In this document: positions 1 through 7,875 of the stretch, one piece after another
Numbering within the stretch: position 1 is the stretch's first letter
Layout: each line of letters begins with the position of its first letter
Assembly (NCBI RefSeq): GCF_017377855.1
Contig: NZ_JAFREP010000001.1
Span: 1 to 64,000, forward strand
Reading direction: 5' to 3'
From: Acanthopleuribacter pedis
GTDB taxonomy: Bacteria > Acidobacteriota > Holophagae > Acanthopleuribacterales > Acanthopleuribacteraceae
Length of the DNA stretch: 64,000 nt
Notes under the pieces: generated by a model
Databases searched by the model: none
The model's input: only the letters and a program-made list of their open reading frames with translations
What the model was told of the DNA's origin: nothing
Translations under genes and position numbers: made by a program

Positions 1-2
1 AT

Positions 3-1904
3 CCGCAAGGGCCGGATTTCGTCCAAGTCATCGACCTGGCGCGGTTTCATCCATACAACGGCAACAACTTGAGCGCCGCCTATGATTTGGATCGTTGCCA
101 ATCAAAGGGCTGTAACGAAACCTTGCGCGCCATGACGGCGCCCGAGTTGGACCAACGCCATGGATTTGACGGCCAGGTCTTCACCACCACCGACGCCTAC
201 CTGACCTCGTTCGAGCAGAACACGCGATCCTTCGCACAATATCCCAACGTACCCTTCTTCGCGATCCAAGCGGTTGACAGTCTCGGTCGCCCTCGGCTCC
301 ACCGCCTGTTCGACATCCTCTCGACCGGCGACGCCCTTTTTACCGAAGCCACCATCCAGTACAACGCCTTCGGGTTCGTAGACCATTTGATTCGGCGCGA
401 CAACCTGTTCAGCTCGCGCTTGTTTTTCTACGACTACACCGAGCTGGGCCAACTCGCGAAACTCACCATGGGTCCGGCGACGGTTGATTACCGCTACGAT
501 CCACGCGGGAACTTGATTTCCCGATCCGGGTTAAACACAAACGTCGGCGGCGATACCCTGCAACTGCCAAGCTTTTCCGCGAGTTACAGCGGGGGCAACC
601 CGTATCATCATGACAGCAACGGGATGGACTACGACGGGGCCGGACGCCTAACGCGGAAGTTCGCCTCGGAACATCACTACGACGCCGCCGGTTTTTTTGA
701 GCTGGGGAAAAAGGCCGGAACCACGACCCAAGGCGCCGCCCAAACCGATGATTGGGAGGAATACTACCTCTACGACGCGTTCGGCCAACGGGTCGCCAAA
801 TGGGAAACCGCGTCCAACAAGGTGACCTATTCGGTGCGCGACTTAAACGGCGCCATCCTGACCGAGGAGGACTTCAGCACCGCCGCGACAAACAAAGGCC
901 AACTGAAAAGCCGGCGCCAGTACATCCTATTCGACGACAAAGCGGTGTACACCGAGGAAACAAGCTTCTCAGCCAAAGGCACGCAAACCGGCCGCAAGGA
1001 AACCTACCGTTTCCATGATCGCTTAGGCAACCCGGCAGTCATTTGGGACGCGGACCAGGAACAACCCCAATCCCAGTTCTACGAGCCCTACGGAACACCA
1101 ACGGTTTCGTCGGTGAAAACCAAAGGGGCTCACGGATTCACCGGCCACGACGAGGACAACACCGGCCTGGTGTACATGAAGGCACGTTACTACGAGCCGA
1201 GGATGGGCTGTTTCCTGCAACCCGATGAAGCGCGTGACTTCAATCCATTCCTACCCAACAGCTACAACCTCTACAGCTACACGTACCAAAACCCGGCCAA
1301 CGCCTACGATCCCGACGGGAACGCGGTAGAAACGGCATGGGATGTCGCCAATATCGGAATCGGCGTGGCGTCCTTTGTGTACAACGTGAGCGAGGGTAAT
1401 TGGTTGGACGCAACCATTGACGCGGGTGGCGTGATCATCGACACCGCGGCAGCTGCAACGCCTTTTGTGCCGGGTGGGGCCGGTGCGGTGATCAAAGCGG
1501 CTCGGGCTGGTGATAAAATAGCCGATGGTGCTCGGGCTGCAGACAATGTAATTGATGTGCGACAAGCCGCCTCTGCCGCGGACACAGCAAGTGACACAAG
1601 CAAAACGGTAAAGAAGCCCCCAAGAAACCCATATGGTTCCAAGGGAAAACCCGATCACCAAAAGAAGGTTCGGGAGCTTCAGGGAAAGGCTAGATCAGAG
1701 ACAAAGCCGGGCGAGCAAGTCTTAAGCGAAAGGAGAATTCAAGGCCACCCATCTAACCGAAGGCCTGATGTTCAAATCTTGAACAAAGATGGCACAACCC
1801 GAAAGGTGTTTGAGGCAGAACGAAAACCCAATAGCAAGAGAAACAAAAATCGAGAAAAAGAGTACGATGACCTTAGTATAGAACACGAAACCCATGGCCT
1901 TTGA
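3..1904 (+). CDS. Rhs-repeat protein, 3' part, with C-terminal PD-(D/E)XK nuclease-like toxin tip (partial)
   Basis: The reading frame is open to the left edge, so this is the C-terminal part of a larger protein; the TTG at 69 is only the first in-frame start codon inside the window. YD-type repeats (for example YDPRGNLISRSG) run to the Rhs core signature near bases 1140-1320 (ARYYEPRMGCFLQPDE, then NLYSY and DPDG). After the DPDG boundary comes a hydrophobic Ala/Gly-rich pretoxin stretch and then a short basic tip with RPDV followed about 15 residues later by FEAERK. That D...ExK spacing fits a PD-(D/E)XK nuclease fold. In known Rhs/polymorphic toxins the tip is released and kills competitors, and the gene downstream gives immunity. 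The tip and the next gene are visibly AT-richer than the core, as expected of exchangeable toxin cassettes. The Rhs call is firm; the nuclease call is inference from motif spacing. Confidence 0.88.
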   Translation, partial: PQGPDFVQVIDLARFHPYNGNNLSAAYDLDRCQSKGCNETLRAMTAPELDQRHGFDGQVFTTTDAYLTSFEQNTRSFAQYPNVPFFAIQAVDSLGRPRLHRLFDILSTGDALFTEATIQYNAFGFVDHLIRRDNLFSSRLFFYDYTELGQLAKLTMGPATVDYRYDPRGNLISRSGLNTNVGGDTLQLPSFSASYSGGNPYHHDSNGMDYDGAGRLTRKFASEHHYDAAGFFELGKKAGTTTQGAAQTDDWEEYYLYDAFGQRVAKWETASNKVTYSVRDLNGAILTEEDFSTAATNKGQLKSRRQYILFDDKAVYTEETSFSAKGTQTGRKETYRFHDRLGNPAVIWDADQEQPQSQFYEPYGTPTVSSVKTKGAHGFTGHDEDNTGLVYMKARYYEPRMGCFLQPDEARDFNPFLPNSYNLYSYTYQNPANAYDPDGNAVETAWDVANIGIGVASFVYNVSEGNWLDATIDAGGVIIDTAAAATPFVPGGAGAVIKAARAGDKIADGARAADNVIDVRQAASAADTASDTSKTVKKPPRNPYGSKGKPDHQKKVRELQGKARSETKPGEQVLSERRIQGHPSNRRPDVQILNKDGTTRKVFEAERKPNSKRNKNREKEYDDLSIEHETHGL

Positions 1905-1945
1905 ATCCACTTTCAATAATTACACAAAGAGAGCAGGTAAAACAC

Positions 1946-2524
1946 ATGTCCCAGTGTGACTTTTTTATAGAAGACAAGGATTTCGAAAATATAGTCTCCT
2001 TCTTTCTGGAGAGATCTTGCTCGCTCGTTCCTGACCTGGATTACGAGGAGCCGAAACTAAAAACTTTCAAAAGCCTTGATGAAATAACCGAGACTAGGAA
2101 AACAAAAATGTGTGCTCTCTTCTTCGTGATCCATGATGAATGGCTTGAAATGCCATTGAACTTTTCTGAAATCAAGAAAGATGGGCGCACCGTCTACTTC
2201 ATCCCCCAGCGAGATGGAGGGCCGTCTATTCATTTGTTTTCCCCATTAGAATACAAGAATGCGAATAGAGCTTTTCTGCCCCACGGATTTCTCGGGCTTT
2301 ACAAAAGCTACTGGAACTATAAAACAGAAACTTTTGTTGAAAACCCCGAGAAAATCAAAGCTGCATACAAAGTCGCACTGAAGTTCATGAAGACCAATTC
2401 AAAGAGAATACGAACAAGGAAGCGAGCTTACTTTGTTTGCCAAAATGCACTTAGACGGACTAGCTCAACGCTCTTTCTTGGAGCGCCCTTTGATGAACTA
2501 ACCCAACCGCACCTTAAAGACTAG
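1946..2524 (+). CDS. Candidate immunity protein for the Rhs nuclease tip
   Basis: This 192-residue soluble protein has no signal peptide, no membrane segment and no family that I recognise. I chose ATG 1946 because AGCAGG lies about 8 bases upstream; a TTG at 1901 overlapping the Rhs stop is also in frame and would add 15 residues. Position is the main clue: it follows the Rhs toxin tip directly and shares its AT-rich composition, which is the standard placement of a cognate immunity gene. Its N-terminal half is acidic (DFFIEDKDFENIV), suitable for binding a basic nuclease tip, while its C-terminus is basic (KRIRTRKRA). The immunity role is inferred from context only. Confidence 0.6.
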   Translation: MSQCDFFIEDKDFENIVSFFLERSCSLVPDLDYEEPKLKTFKSLDEITETRKTKMCALFFVIHDEWLEMPLNFSEIKKDGRTVYFIPQRDGGPSIHLFSPLEYKNANRAFLPHGFLGLYKSYWNYKTETFVENPEKIKAAYKVALKFMKTNSKRIRTRKRAYFVCQNALRRTSSTLFLGAPFDELTQPHLKD

Positions 2525-2569
2525 TCTCGCAGGAATTCCAACCATGGTAAGCAGCCCCTTCCTTTAGGG

Positions 2570-2788
2570 ATGAGCGCTAGACTTGTTGAACCATATGGAG
2601 ACTTTGTGCGTGACAATATTGAAGAACTGATTTCAAAATTAGATGGATCAGATAGTGAACGGGAAATAGTTGATCGATTAAAACGGATTTTGGCTAAAGA
2701 TCTGGAGCGAAATGGTTTGGAAAAAGCGGAGGCGCACCCGTTGGGTGCGGTGAGCATTTTTACAGGCCGTTGCAGCCCAGAGGTTTAG
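2570..2788 (+). CDS. Small orphan ORF whose 3' half is made of a dispersed repeat
   Basis: A 72-codon ORF. The first 38 or so residues look like real amphipathic helix (EPYGDFVRDNIEELISKL), but from about base 2685 the sequence is repeat family 1, which recurs on the other strand near 31.7 kb. The present C-terminus is therefore repeat-encoded. There is no convincing ribosome site; AGGG sits directly against the ATG. The most likely reading is a remnant of an older immunity or toxin-tip gene truncated by the repeat. It may not be expressed. Confidence 0.25.
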   Translation: MSARLVEPYGDFVRDNIEELISKLDGSDSEREIVDRLKRILAKDLERNGLEKAEAHPLGAVSIFTGRCSPEV

Positions 2789-2829
2789 CCAAAATCACCG
2801 CGAGTTATCGCGCTTCTTAGGTTAAAGGT
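2685..2829 (+). repeat. Dispersed repeat family 1, copy 1 (left end truncated)
   Basis: About 145 bp closely match the reverse complement of 31676-31834. Shared blocks include GGCTAAAGATCTGGAGCG, a GAGCATTTTTACAGGCCG block and an outer CGCTTCTTAGGTT. The right arm keeps the inverted-repeat end seen in copy 2, while the left arm is missing beyond GGATTTTGG, so this copy is 5' truncated. It lies just behind the Rhs immunity gene. Confidence 0.75.
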
Positions 2830-3129
2830 TGGCATCTCGCTGCATGTAAAGTCTGAAATCCAGCCCTTGAATGGCTTGAGACACCAACCCGAAAAGGGAA
2901 CTTCAGGATGGTACATATGGGCGGGGGTCGAAATCGTCTGTTTTTGGCATATAGCCGGGAAGGTCCCATACTTGGTGCAATGAAGTGGACGTCCATTTGG
3001 GTGTTTTTTTATTAGATGGAGAAAGCGAACACTGCTGTTTTGGTGATGCACTAGCGTAAAAAAATGATTTAAATAAAATACTCAGTATTGGCTTTCTCTA
3101 TCCCTTTCACCCCTGGTCTTCTTCGCGGG
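2830..3129. other. Intergenic region, no gene recognised
   Basis: This AT-richer spacer lies between the Rhs/immunity cassette and the convergent histidine kinase gene. Short ORFs on both strands have no ribosome site and no plausible protein composition. I see no clear terminator hairpin. Confidence 0.5.
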
Positions 3130-5850
3130 TTAGGCGTCGACGATTTGCGCTTCCTCCCGGCATTGGTCCGCCGCCTCGAAAACTGCTTGCAGGTCGGTGT
3201 CGAGTTGGGCGATTAATGCGGCCAAACCTTCTCGCTCTTGTCCCTTCAGGCGTTTTTCCAAGGGGAGGATGGTTTGGTACAGCTTGTCCGCGCCCAGGTT
3301 CCCGCCGACACCTTTTAAATTGTGGACAATGGTGGCGGCTTCGAGGAAGGCCTCCTCTGCAACCGCGGCTTTGATGCGGGCGATTGCGTCGCGATGTTCG
3401 TTGCAAAACGAGGCCAAGACCCGCAGGTACAATGCACGGTTGTTGCCCATGCGGTGAATGCCCATGGCCGTGTCGAGGATGCTTGCTTCCCCCGCTCGGG
3501 GCGTTGGGGATGCGGTGGGGTTGTTTGAGGTGGCCGGCGGGCCCTCGCCTTGCCAACCCGCCCAACAGGCCAGCGTTTCAAACAGCACCGCCGGTTCGAT
3601 GGGTTTGCTGACGAAGGCGTCCATGCCCGAGGCGAAGCAGCGTTCGCTTTCGCCGTCCATGGCGTGGGCGGTGAGCGCGATGATCGGCAGGCGGCCTTTT
3701 TCGGTTCCTCGTGTTTGCTCCCATTCGCGGACGGCCCGCGTGGCTTGGTGCCCGTCCAAAACCGGCATTTGCAAATCCATTAGCACCGCGTGCCAGGCGG
3801 GCCTGTTGGGGTCTTGGATGCGGTCAAGCGCCTCGCGACCGTTCTCGGCCAGGTCGACGATGACGCCCTCGCCTCGCAAGAGCTCGCTAACGACCTGGCG
3901 GTTGATTTCGTTGTCTTCCACAACCAAAACGCGCAAACCGGAGAGGCCGACCCTTGTGGTTGACGGGCCGCGGACCCGGTGGGGTTGGACCTCTTGGGCG
4001 CGGCCCCGTCCAAGCGCGGCCACCACGGCATCAAACAAAGAGGAAGGCGTGACCGGTTTGGTGAGAAACAAGGTGGTACCGGCCGAGACGGCTTTGACGC
4101 GGTCCTCCTCCGAATACAGGGTCGGCACCATGGTGATCAGCACGGCTTGGGTGAGCGCGGCGTGGGCTTTGACGGTGCGCCACAGCGCGAGCCCGTCGCG
4201 GCCTGCCAAGGTGCGGTTGAGCAGGACCAATTCGAAACGGGGCGGTTGTCTGCGGTGCAACACGGTACGCAAGGTTTCGGGGCTGTCGGCACCGGCGACC
4301 ACCAAACCGAAGTGTTTGAGCAGTTGGGTGAGCGTGGCCAGCACGGCGGGGTTGTCCTCACAAACCAAAATGCGTGAGCCGGCCAGGTATGGTGGACACA
4401 GGAAACGTTGCGGTGCAGGGTGTTTGGGCATGGGGAACCGCGCGGTGAAGGTGAAGGTACTGCCTTCGCCCTCGGCACTGTTCACCGAAATCTCGCCGTC
4501 CATGAGTTCCACCAGGTACTTCGAAATGGTGAGACCCAGGCCGGTGCCGCCGTATTTACGGGTGATCGAGTTGTCGGCCTGGGAGAACGACTGGAAAAGT
4601 TTGTCGATTTGGGTTTGGGACATGCCGATCCCGCTGTCTTCGATATAAAAACGAACGGTGCAGATTGCCGCCGGCCCTTCACTCGGCGCGCGTTCCAGGG
4701 TGGCGCGCACGGTGACCATGCCTGTCTCGGTAAATTTCACGGCGTTGCCCGCCAGGTTGAGCAGCACCTGACCAAGACGCAAGGGATCACCGCACAACTG
4801 GACCGGCACGTCCAGGTCGATGTCGAAATGAATTTCCAGCCCTTTTTCCTCCGCGCGAAAGGCGATCACGTTGGCCAAGTTCTGAAACACGTTTTCCATG
4901 TTGAAGGCCACTGTTTCTAGTTCCATTTTGCCGGCTTCGATTTTTGAAAAATCCAAAATGTCGTTGATGATGCCGAGCAGGTTTTTGGCGGCCAGTTCAA
5001 TTTTTGAAAGGTAGTCAAACAGCTTGGGCGGCAGGTTACCGCGCAAGGCGAGGCCGGAGAAGCCGATGATGGCGTTCATCGGCGTGCGGATTTCGTGGCT
5101 CATGTTGGCCAGGAATTCTGATTTGGTCTGGCTGGCTTTTTCCGCGATTTGTTTGGCGCTGGTCAACTCGGTGCTGACCTGTTTAAGGTGGGCGGTCATG
5201 TCGTTGAAATCACCGGCGAGGGTGCCCAGGTCGTCGTCCGCGAAAATCCGTGCGCGACGGTCGAAATTACCCATCTTGACTTCACCGACGGATTCGATGA
5301 GCTCGTCAATGGGTACTTTGATCAGGTTTTGCAGCAGAATCACGACCATCAGCGTGGTCATGGCCATGGTTAGGATGACCATGGAAATCAGGAACCAACG
5401 AACCTGGCGCACCTCCTCGAGGAGGTCGTCGGCTTTAAAGGTCATCACAACTTCCCCGATGGGGATGCCCTTGCTTTGGTTCCCGGCTTTGATGTAAATG
5501 GTGTTGCGGTATTCCACGGTTTGGAAGGCACGCGTGGTCGCGGCGGATTTGGCGGGAATGAGGTTGATGCCTTTGTCGTTGTAAACGGCGATTTGCTCCA
5601 AATTTTCGCTTTCGAGGAAACCGAGCGTTAGGGAGAGCACCGTGGCGTAATCGCTTTGGGCCAGGGGCGAGGCGTAGATGTCGGCCGCGAGTTTGCAAAG
5701 GTAACTGTTTTGCTCATCGTGTTCCTCGCGAAGATGTTTGACGATGAGTTCAATAAAAAAGAGTCCGGGAACCAGCATGAAACAGACGAGGCAACCAATC
5801 ACCACCAGGTTCATTTTGGCGGAAATGGAACGCCGATTGATCCATTTCAT
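3130..5850 (-). CDS. Hybrid sensor histidine kinase (HAMP-HisKA-HATPase-REC-REC-HPt)
   Basis: This 906-residue phosphorelay kinase starts at ATG 5850, four bases after the stop of the binding-protein gene; upstream in-frame codons to 6036 lie inside that gene and give a Pro/Arg-rich shadow. In order: TM1 about 13-37, a periplasmic domain of about 110 residues, TM2 about 152-174, HAMP, HisKA with H252 in MSHEIRTP, HATPase with N369 and GTGLGL, receiver 1 (about 493-612), receiver 2 with D692 in MDLQMP, and HPt with H843 in HNLKG. Receiver 1 has Asn545 where the phospho-accepting Asp should be, so only receiver 2 can carry the normal relay. The small sensor domain and tight linkage to a BMP lipoprotein suggest that ligand binding is sensed through that partner, as with LuxP-LuxQ or TorT-TorS. 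The downstream regulator is not in the window. Confidence 0.93.
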   Translation of the reverse strand: MKWINRRSISAKMNLVVIGCLVCFMLVPGLFFIELIVKHLREEHDEQNSYLCKLAADIYASPLAQSDYATVLSLTLGFLESENLEQIAVYNDKGINLIPAKSAATTRAFQTVEYRNTIYIKAGNQSKGIPIGEVVMTFKADDLLEEVRQVRWFLISMVILTMAMTTLMVVILLQNLIKVPIDELIESVGEVKMGNFDRRARIFADDDLGTLAGDFNDMTAHLKQVSTELTSAKQIAEKASQTKSEFLANMSHEIRTPMNAIIGFSGLALRGNLPPKLFDYLSKIELAAKNLLGIINDILDFSKIEAGKMELETVAFNMENVFQNLANVIAFRAEEKGLEIHFDIDLDVPVQLCGDPLRLGQVLLNLAGNAVKFTETGMVTVRATLERAPSEGPAAICTVRFYIEDSGIGMSQTQIDKLFQSFSQADNSITRKYGGTGLGLTISKYLVELMDGEISVNSAEGEGSTFTFTARFPMPKHPAPQRFLCPPYLAGSRILVCEDNPAVLATLTQLLKHFGLVVAGADSPETLRTVLHRRQPPRFELVLLNRTLAGRDGLALWRTVKAHAALTQAVLITMVPTLYSEEDRVKAVSAGTTLFLTKPVTPSSLFDAVVAALGRGRAQEVQPHRVRGPSTTRVGLSGLRVLVVEDNEINRQVVSELLRGEGVIVDLAENGREALDRIQDPNRPAWHAVLMDLQMPVLDGHQATRAVREWEQTRGTEKGRLPIIALTAHAMDGESERCFASGMDAFVSKPIEPAVLFETLACWAGWQGEGPPATSNNPTASPTPRAGEASILDTAMGIHRMGNNRALYLRVLASFCNEHRDAIARIKAAVAEEAFLEAATIVHNLKGVGGNLGADKLYQTILPLEKRLKGQEREGLAALIAQLDTDLQAVFEAADQCREEAQIVDA

Positions 5851-5854
5851 GGGC

Positions 5855-6928
5855 TTACTCGTCGACAGCTTTGGCCGCGGCCTGACGCCAGGCCGAGGTG
5901 ACTGAAATTTCGCCGGCGATGATCGCGGCTTTGGCGGCGGCGACCTTGGCGTGGGTCTCGGCGGGGATTTGTTCGTAGGTGTACCGCATGGGTGAGAGGC
6001 TGACGCCGTCTTGGGCCAAACCCGCGCCGTGGGCACCGGCGAGGAAGCGTCCGTTCACACATTGTTTGACGGTTTGCTCAAGCACGGTATCGAGTTTTTT
6101 GATGACGCTGGTGAGGATCACGCCCTTGGCGAGATGATCCTGGTCGGTATCGCAGCCAATGGCTTTGATGCCCAGCTCTTTGCATTTGTTAAATACGCCG
6201 AGATTGGATCCGCCGGCAACTGCAAACACGATGTCGGCGCGGTGTTCTTCCGCGAGCGCCTGGGTCAGGTTGGCGGCGGTGACCGGGTTGAACCAAGGCA
6301 GGGTGGTGGGGTCGGCGGCGTCGACCCAGCGTTTTTCGATGACGATGTCGGGGCGGGTCGCTTTGGCACCCTGCTCGAAACCGACCACAAAATCCAAGAC
6401 GGTGTTTTCTTGTTTGCCACCGACGATCCCGAGCACCCCGCTTTGACTGAGGTCGGCCGCGATGATTCCGGCCAGGTAAGCCGCCTCCGCCGTGATGAAG
6501 TAGCGTGAAGTGAGGTTGGGCAGACCTTCGACTACTTTTTCGTCCATGAGAATGAAGCGGCGGTCGGGATGGACGGCGGCCAAACGTTCGACGGGTTCTT
6601 TGACCGAATAACCCTCGGTGGTGAGGATGATTTTACAATCGGCGGCGATGCATTTTTCGAGCACGCGTTCGCTGGGGGTTTCGTTGTCGGGGGTGAATAG
6701 TTCGAGGCGAAAGCCTTCCTCGACTTGTGCTTTGGCCATGGCGGTGTACTGCATGTCGTTAAAACCCTTATCGCCGAGTTGGTACTCTTGGAAGGCCATG
6801 CACACGCGCGGTCGCGTGGGATCATGGGCGACTTGGTTCGGCGTGGCGGGTTCGGGCGGTTGCGGCTGCTGGGAACAGTGGCACAAACAAACGGCAAGCA
6901 AGACGGCAAACCAGATGGTCCGTTTCAC
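5855..6928 (-). CDS. BMP/PnrA-family periplasmic binding lipoprotein
   Basis: This 357-residue protein of the basic membrane protein (PnrA/Med) solute-binding family starts with GTG 6928 behind a GGGGG run. The N-terminus is a short hydrophobic signal ending in cysteines (AVCLCHCS), so it is probably a lipoprotein, although the lipobox is not textbook. Family-typical segments include [10 protein letters not shown] near the N-terminus, [31 protein letters not shown] and [11 protein letters not shown] proteins bind nucleosides and usually feed an ABC importer, but no permease or ATPase gene is nearby. The only partner is the hybrid kinase 4 bases downstream. I infer that it is the ligand-sensing subunit of a two-component system rather than a transport component. 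Confidence 0.88.
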   Translation of the reverse strand: MKRTIWFAVLLAVCLCHCSQQPQPPEPATPNQVAHDPTRPRVCMAFQEYQLGDKGFNDMQYTAMAKAQVEEGFRLELFTPDNETPSERVLEKCIAADCKIILTTEGYSVKEPVERLAAVHPDRRFILMDEKVVEGLPNLTSRYFITAEAAYLAGIIAADLSQSGVLGIVGGKQENTVLDFVVGFEQGAKATRPDIVIEKRWVDAADPTTLPWFNPVTAANLTQALAEEHRADIVFAVAGGSNLGVFNKCKELGIKAIGCDTDQDHLAKGVILTSVIKKLDTVLEQTVKQCVNGRFLAGAHGAGLAQDGVSLSPMRYTYEQIPAETHAKVAAAKAAIIAGEISVTSAWRQAAAKAVDE

Positions 6929-7314
6929 GTGATTTCCCCCAATGACATTTCCATGGTTGGTACTCTATAAACTGTCGGCACCGGGACGAATAAATTCAAA
7001 TAAAAGATGTGTGAGAAAAACTTCGCATGGGGGTGCCTTCGCGGCAATGCGTTAGAATGGGGTCTCTCGATCATGGCAGCCCGTTTCACGGTTCTTTGTT
7101 CCTAAGTGCCATGTTGTTTCGATCCGGTGTGTGCACTGCCGGTGATCTCCATTTCGTTCGCCATGGGTGTAAAAGGTGTCGGTCAAAGTCGTTGTGGCCG
7201 TGGCACGGTCGACGCGGTTCTTCAAAAACGCCTCAGCCCCGGCGATGGTGGGAGGGTCCCGAAAAATTCGCGCACCCTGGACGCAAGCCACTATCTCATC
7301 AAAGGATTTCGACC
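6929..7314. promoter_or_regulatory. Divergent intergenic region between the sensor operon and apt
   Basis: About 390 bp without a credible gene. Open frames reaching into apt from 7027 have the wrong composition and no ribosome site. It must hold both promoters, but I cannot assign boxes with confidence. Confidence 0.4.
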
Positions 7315-7830
7315 ATGGATTATCAGTCCCTGATTCGCGATATTCCCGACTTTCCCAAACCCGGTATTATTTTTAAAGACATCACGCCCCTGCTCGCCAA
7401 CGCCGAGGCGCTTGACGCGGTTATTAAAGACATGGCGGCCCCGTTTAAAGACCAAAAAATCGACCTGGTGGTTGGTATCGAATCGCGCGGGTTCATTTTT
7501 GGACCCGGCGTGGCCCGTCAGTTAGGCTGTGGTTTCGCCCCGGTTCGCAAACCTGGCAAACTTCCCTACCACACGCATTCGCTAACCTACGATTTGGAGT
7601 ACGGTACGGATACCTTGGAAATCCATGTGGATGCGGTGGTTAAAGACCACCGTGTACTGATCATCGATGACTTGCTGGCCACGGGCGGCACGGCGGAGGC
7701 GGCCGGTAAACTGATCGCCAAAATCGATGGGATTGTGGTCGGTTTCGGGTTCGTGATCGAACTCGGGTTCCTTAACGGCCGTGAAAAACTCGGCAACACC
7801 CAAGTTGAATCTCTGATTAACTACACCTAA
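7315..7830 (+). CDS. apt: Adenine phosphoribosyltransferase
   Basis: This 171-residue enzyme converts adenine and PRPP to AMP and pyrophosphate in cytoplasmic purine salvage. ATG 7315 has AAAGGA about 8 bases upstream and gives the family's usual length; the frame stays open for 96 codons upstream, but that extension is not protein-like. Signature parts are the N-terminal [35 protein letters not shown], and the PRPP loop [13 protein letters not shown]. It is monocistronic by appearance and ends in a hairpin shared with the convergent hexosaminidase gene. If the BMP protein upstream binds a purine nucleoside the pairing could be meaningful, but the genes are divergent and this is speculation. 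Confidence 0.95.
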   Translation: MDYQSLIRDIPDFPKPGIIFKDITPLLANAEALDAVIKDMAAPFKDQKIDLVVGIESRGFIFGPGVARQLGCGFAPVRKPGKLPYHTHSLTYDLEYGTDTLEIHVDAVVKDHRVLIIDDLLATGGTAEAAGKLIAKIDGIVVGFGFVIELGFLNGREKLGNTQVESLINYT

Positions 7831-7835
7831 GTAGG

Positions 7836-7872
7836 GGAAAAGGTGTGGCCGTCGTCCGATCACACCTTTTCC
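7836..7872. terminator. Bidirectional hairpin between apt and the hexosaminidase gene
   Basis: A perfect 12-bp stem GGAAAAGGTGTG / CACACCTTTTCC with a 13-base loop fills the 45-bp gap between two convergent genes. There is no long U-tract after the stem; the stem's own T-run may serve. Confidence 0.7.
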
Positions 7873-7875
7873 GCG

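Noticed and set aside
3458-4648. A 396-codon plus-strand ORF antisense to the hybrid kinase
   Set aside because: It is opposite receivers and ATPase motifs that are unmistakable on the minus strand. Its own composition is Ser/Arg-rich and random-looking.
5851-6036. A longer start for the hybrid kinase
   Set aside because: The extra 62 residues are Pro/Arg-rich and lie wholly within the upstream binding-protein gene. ATG 5850 gives a normal membrane-kinase N-terminus.
7027-7314. An N-terminal extension of Apt
   Set aside because: The first 96 codons have no resemblance to phosphoribosyltransferases, and ATG 7315 has a ribosome site and the canonical length.
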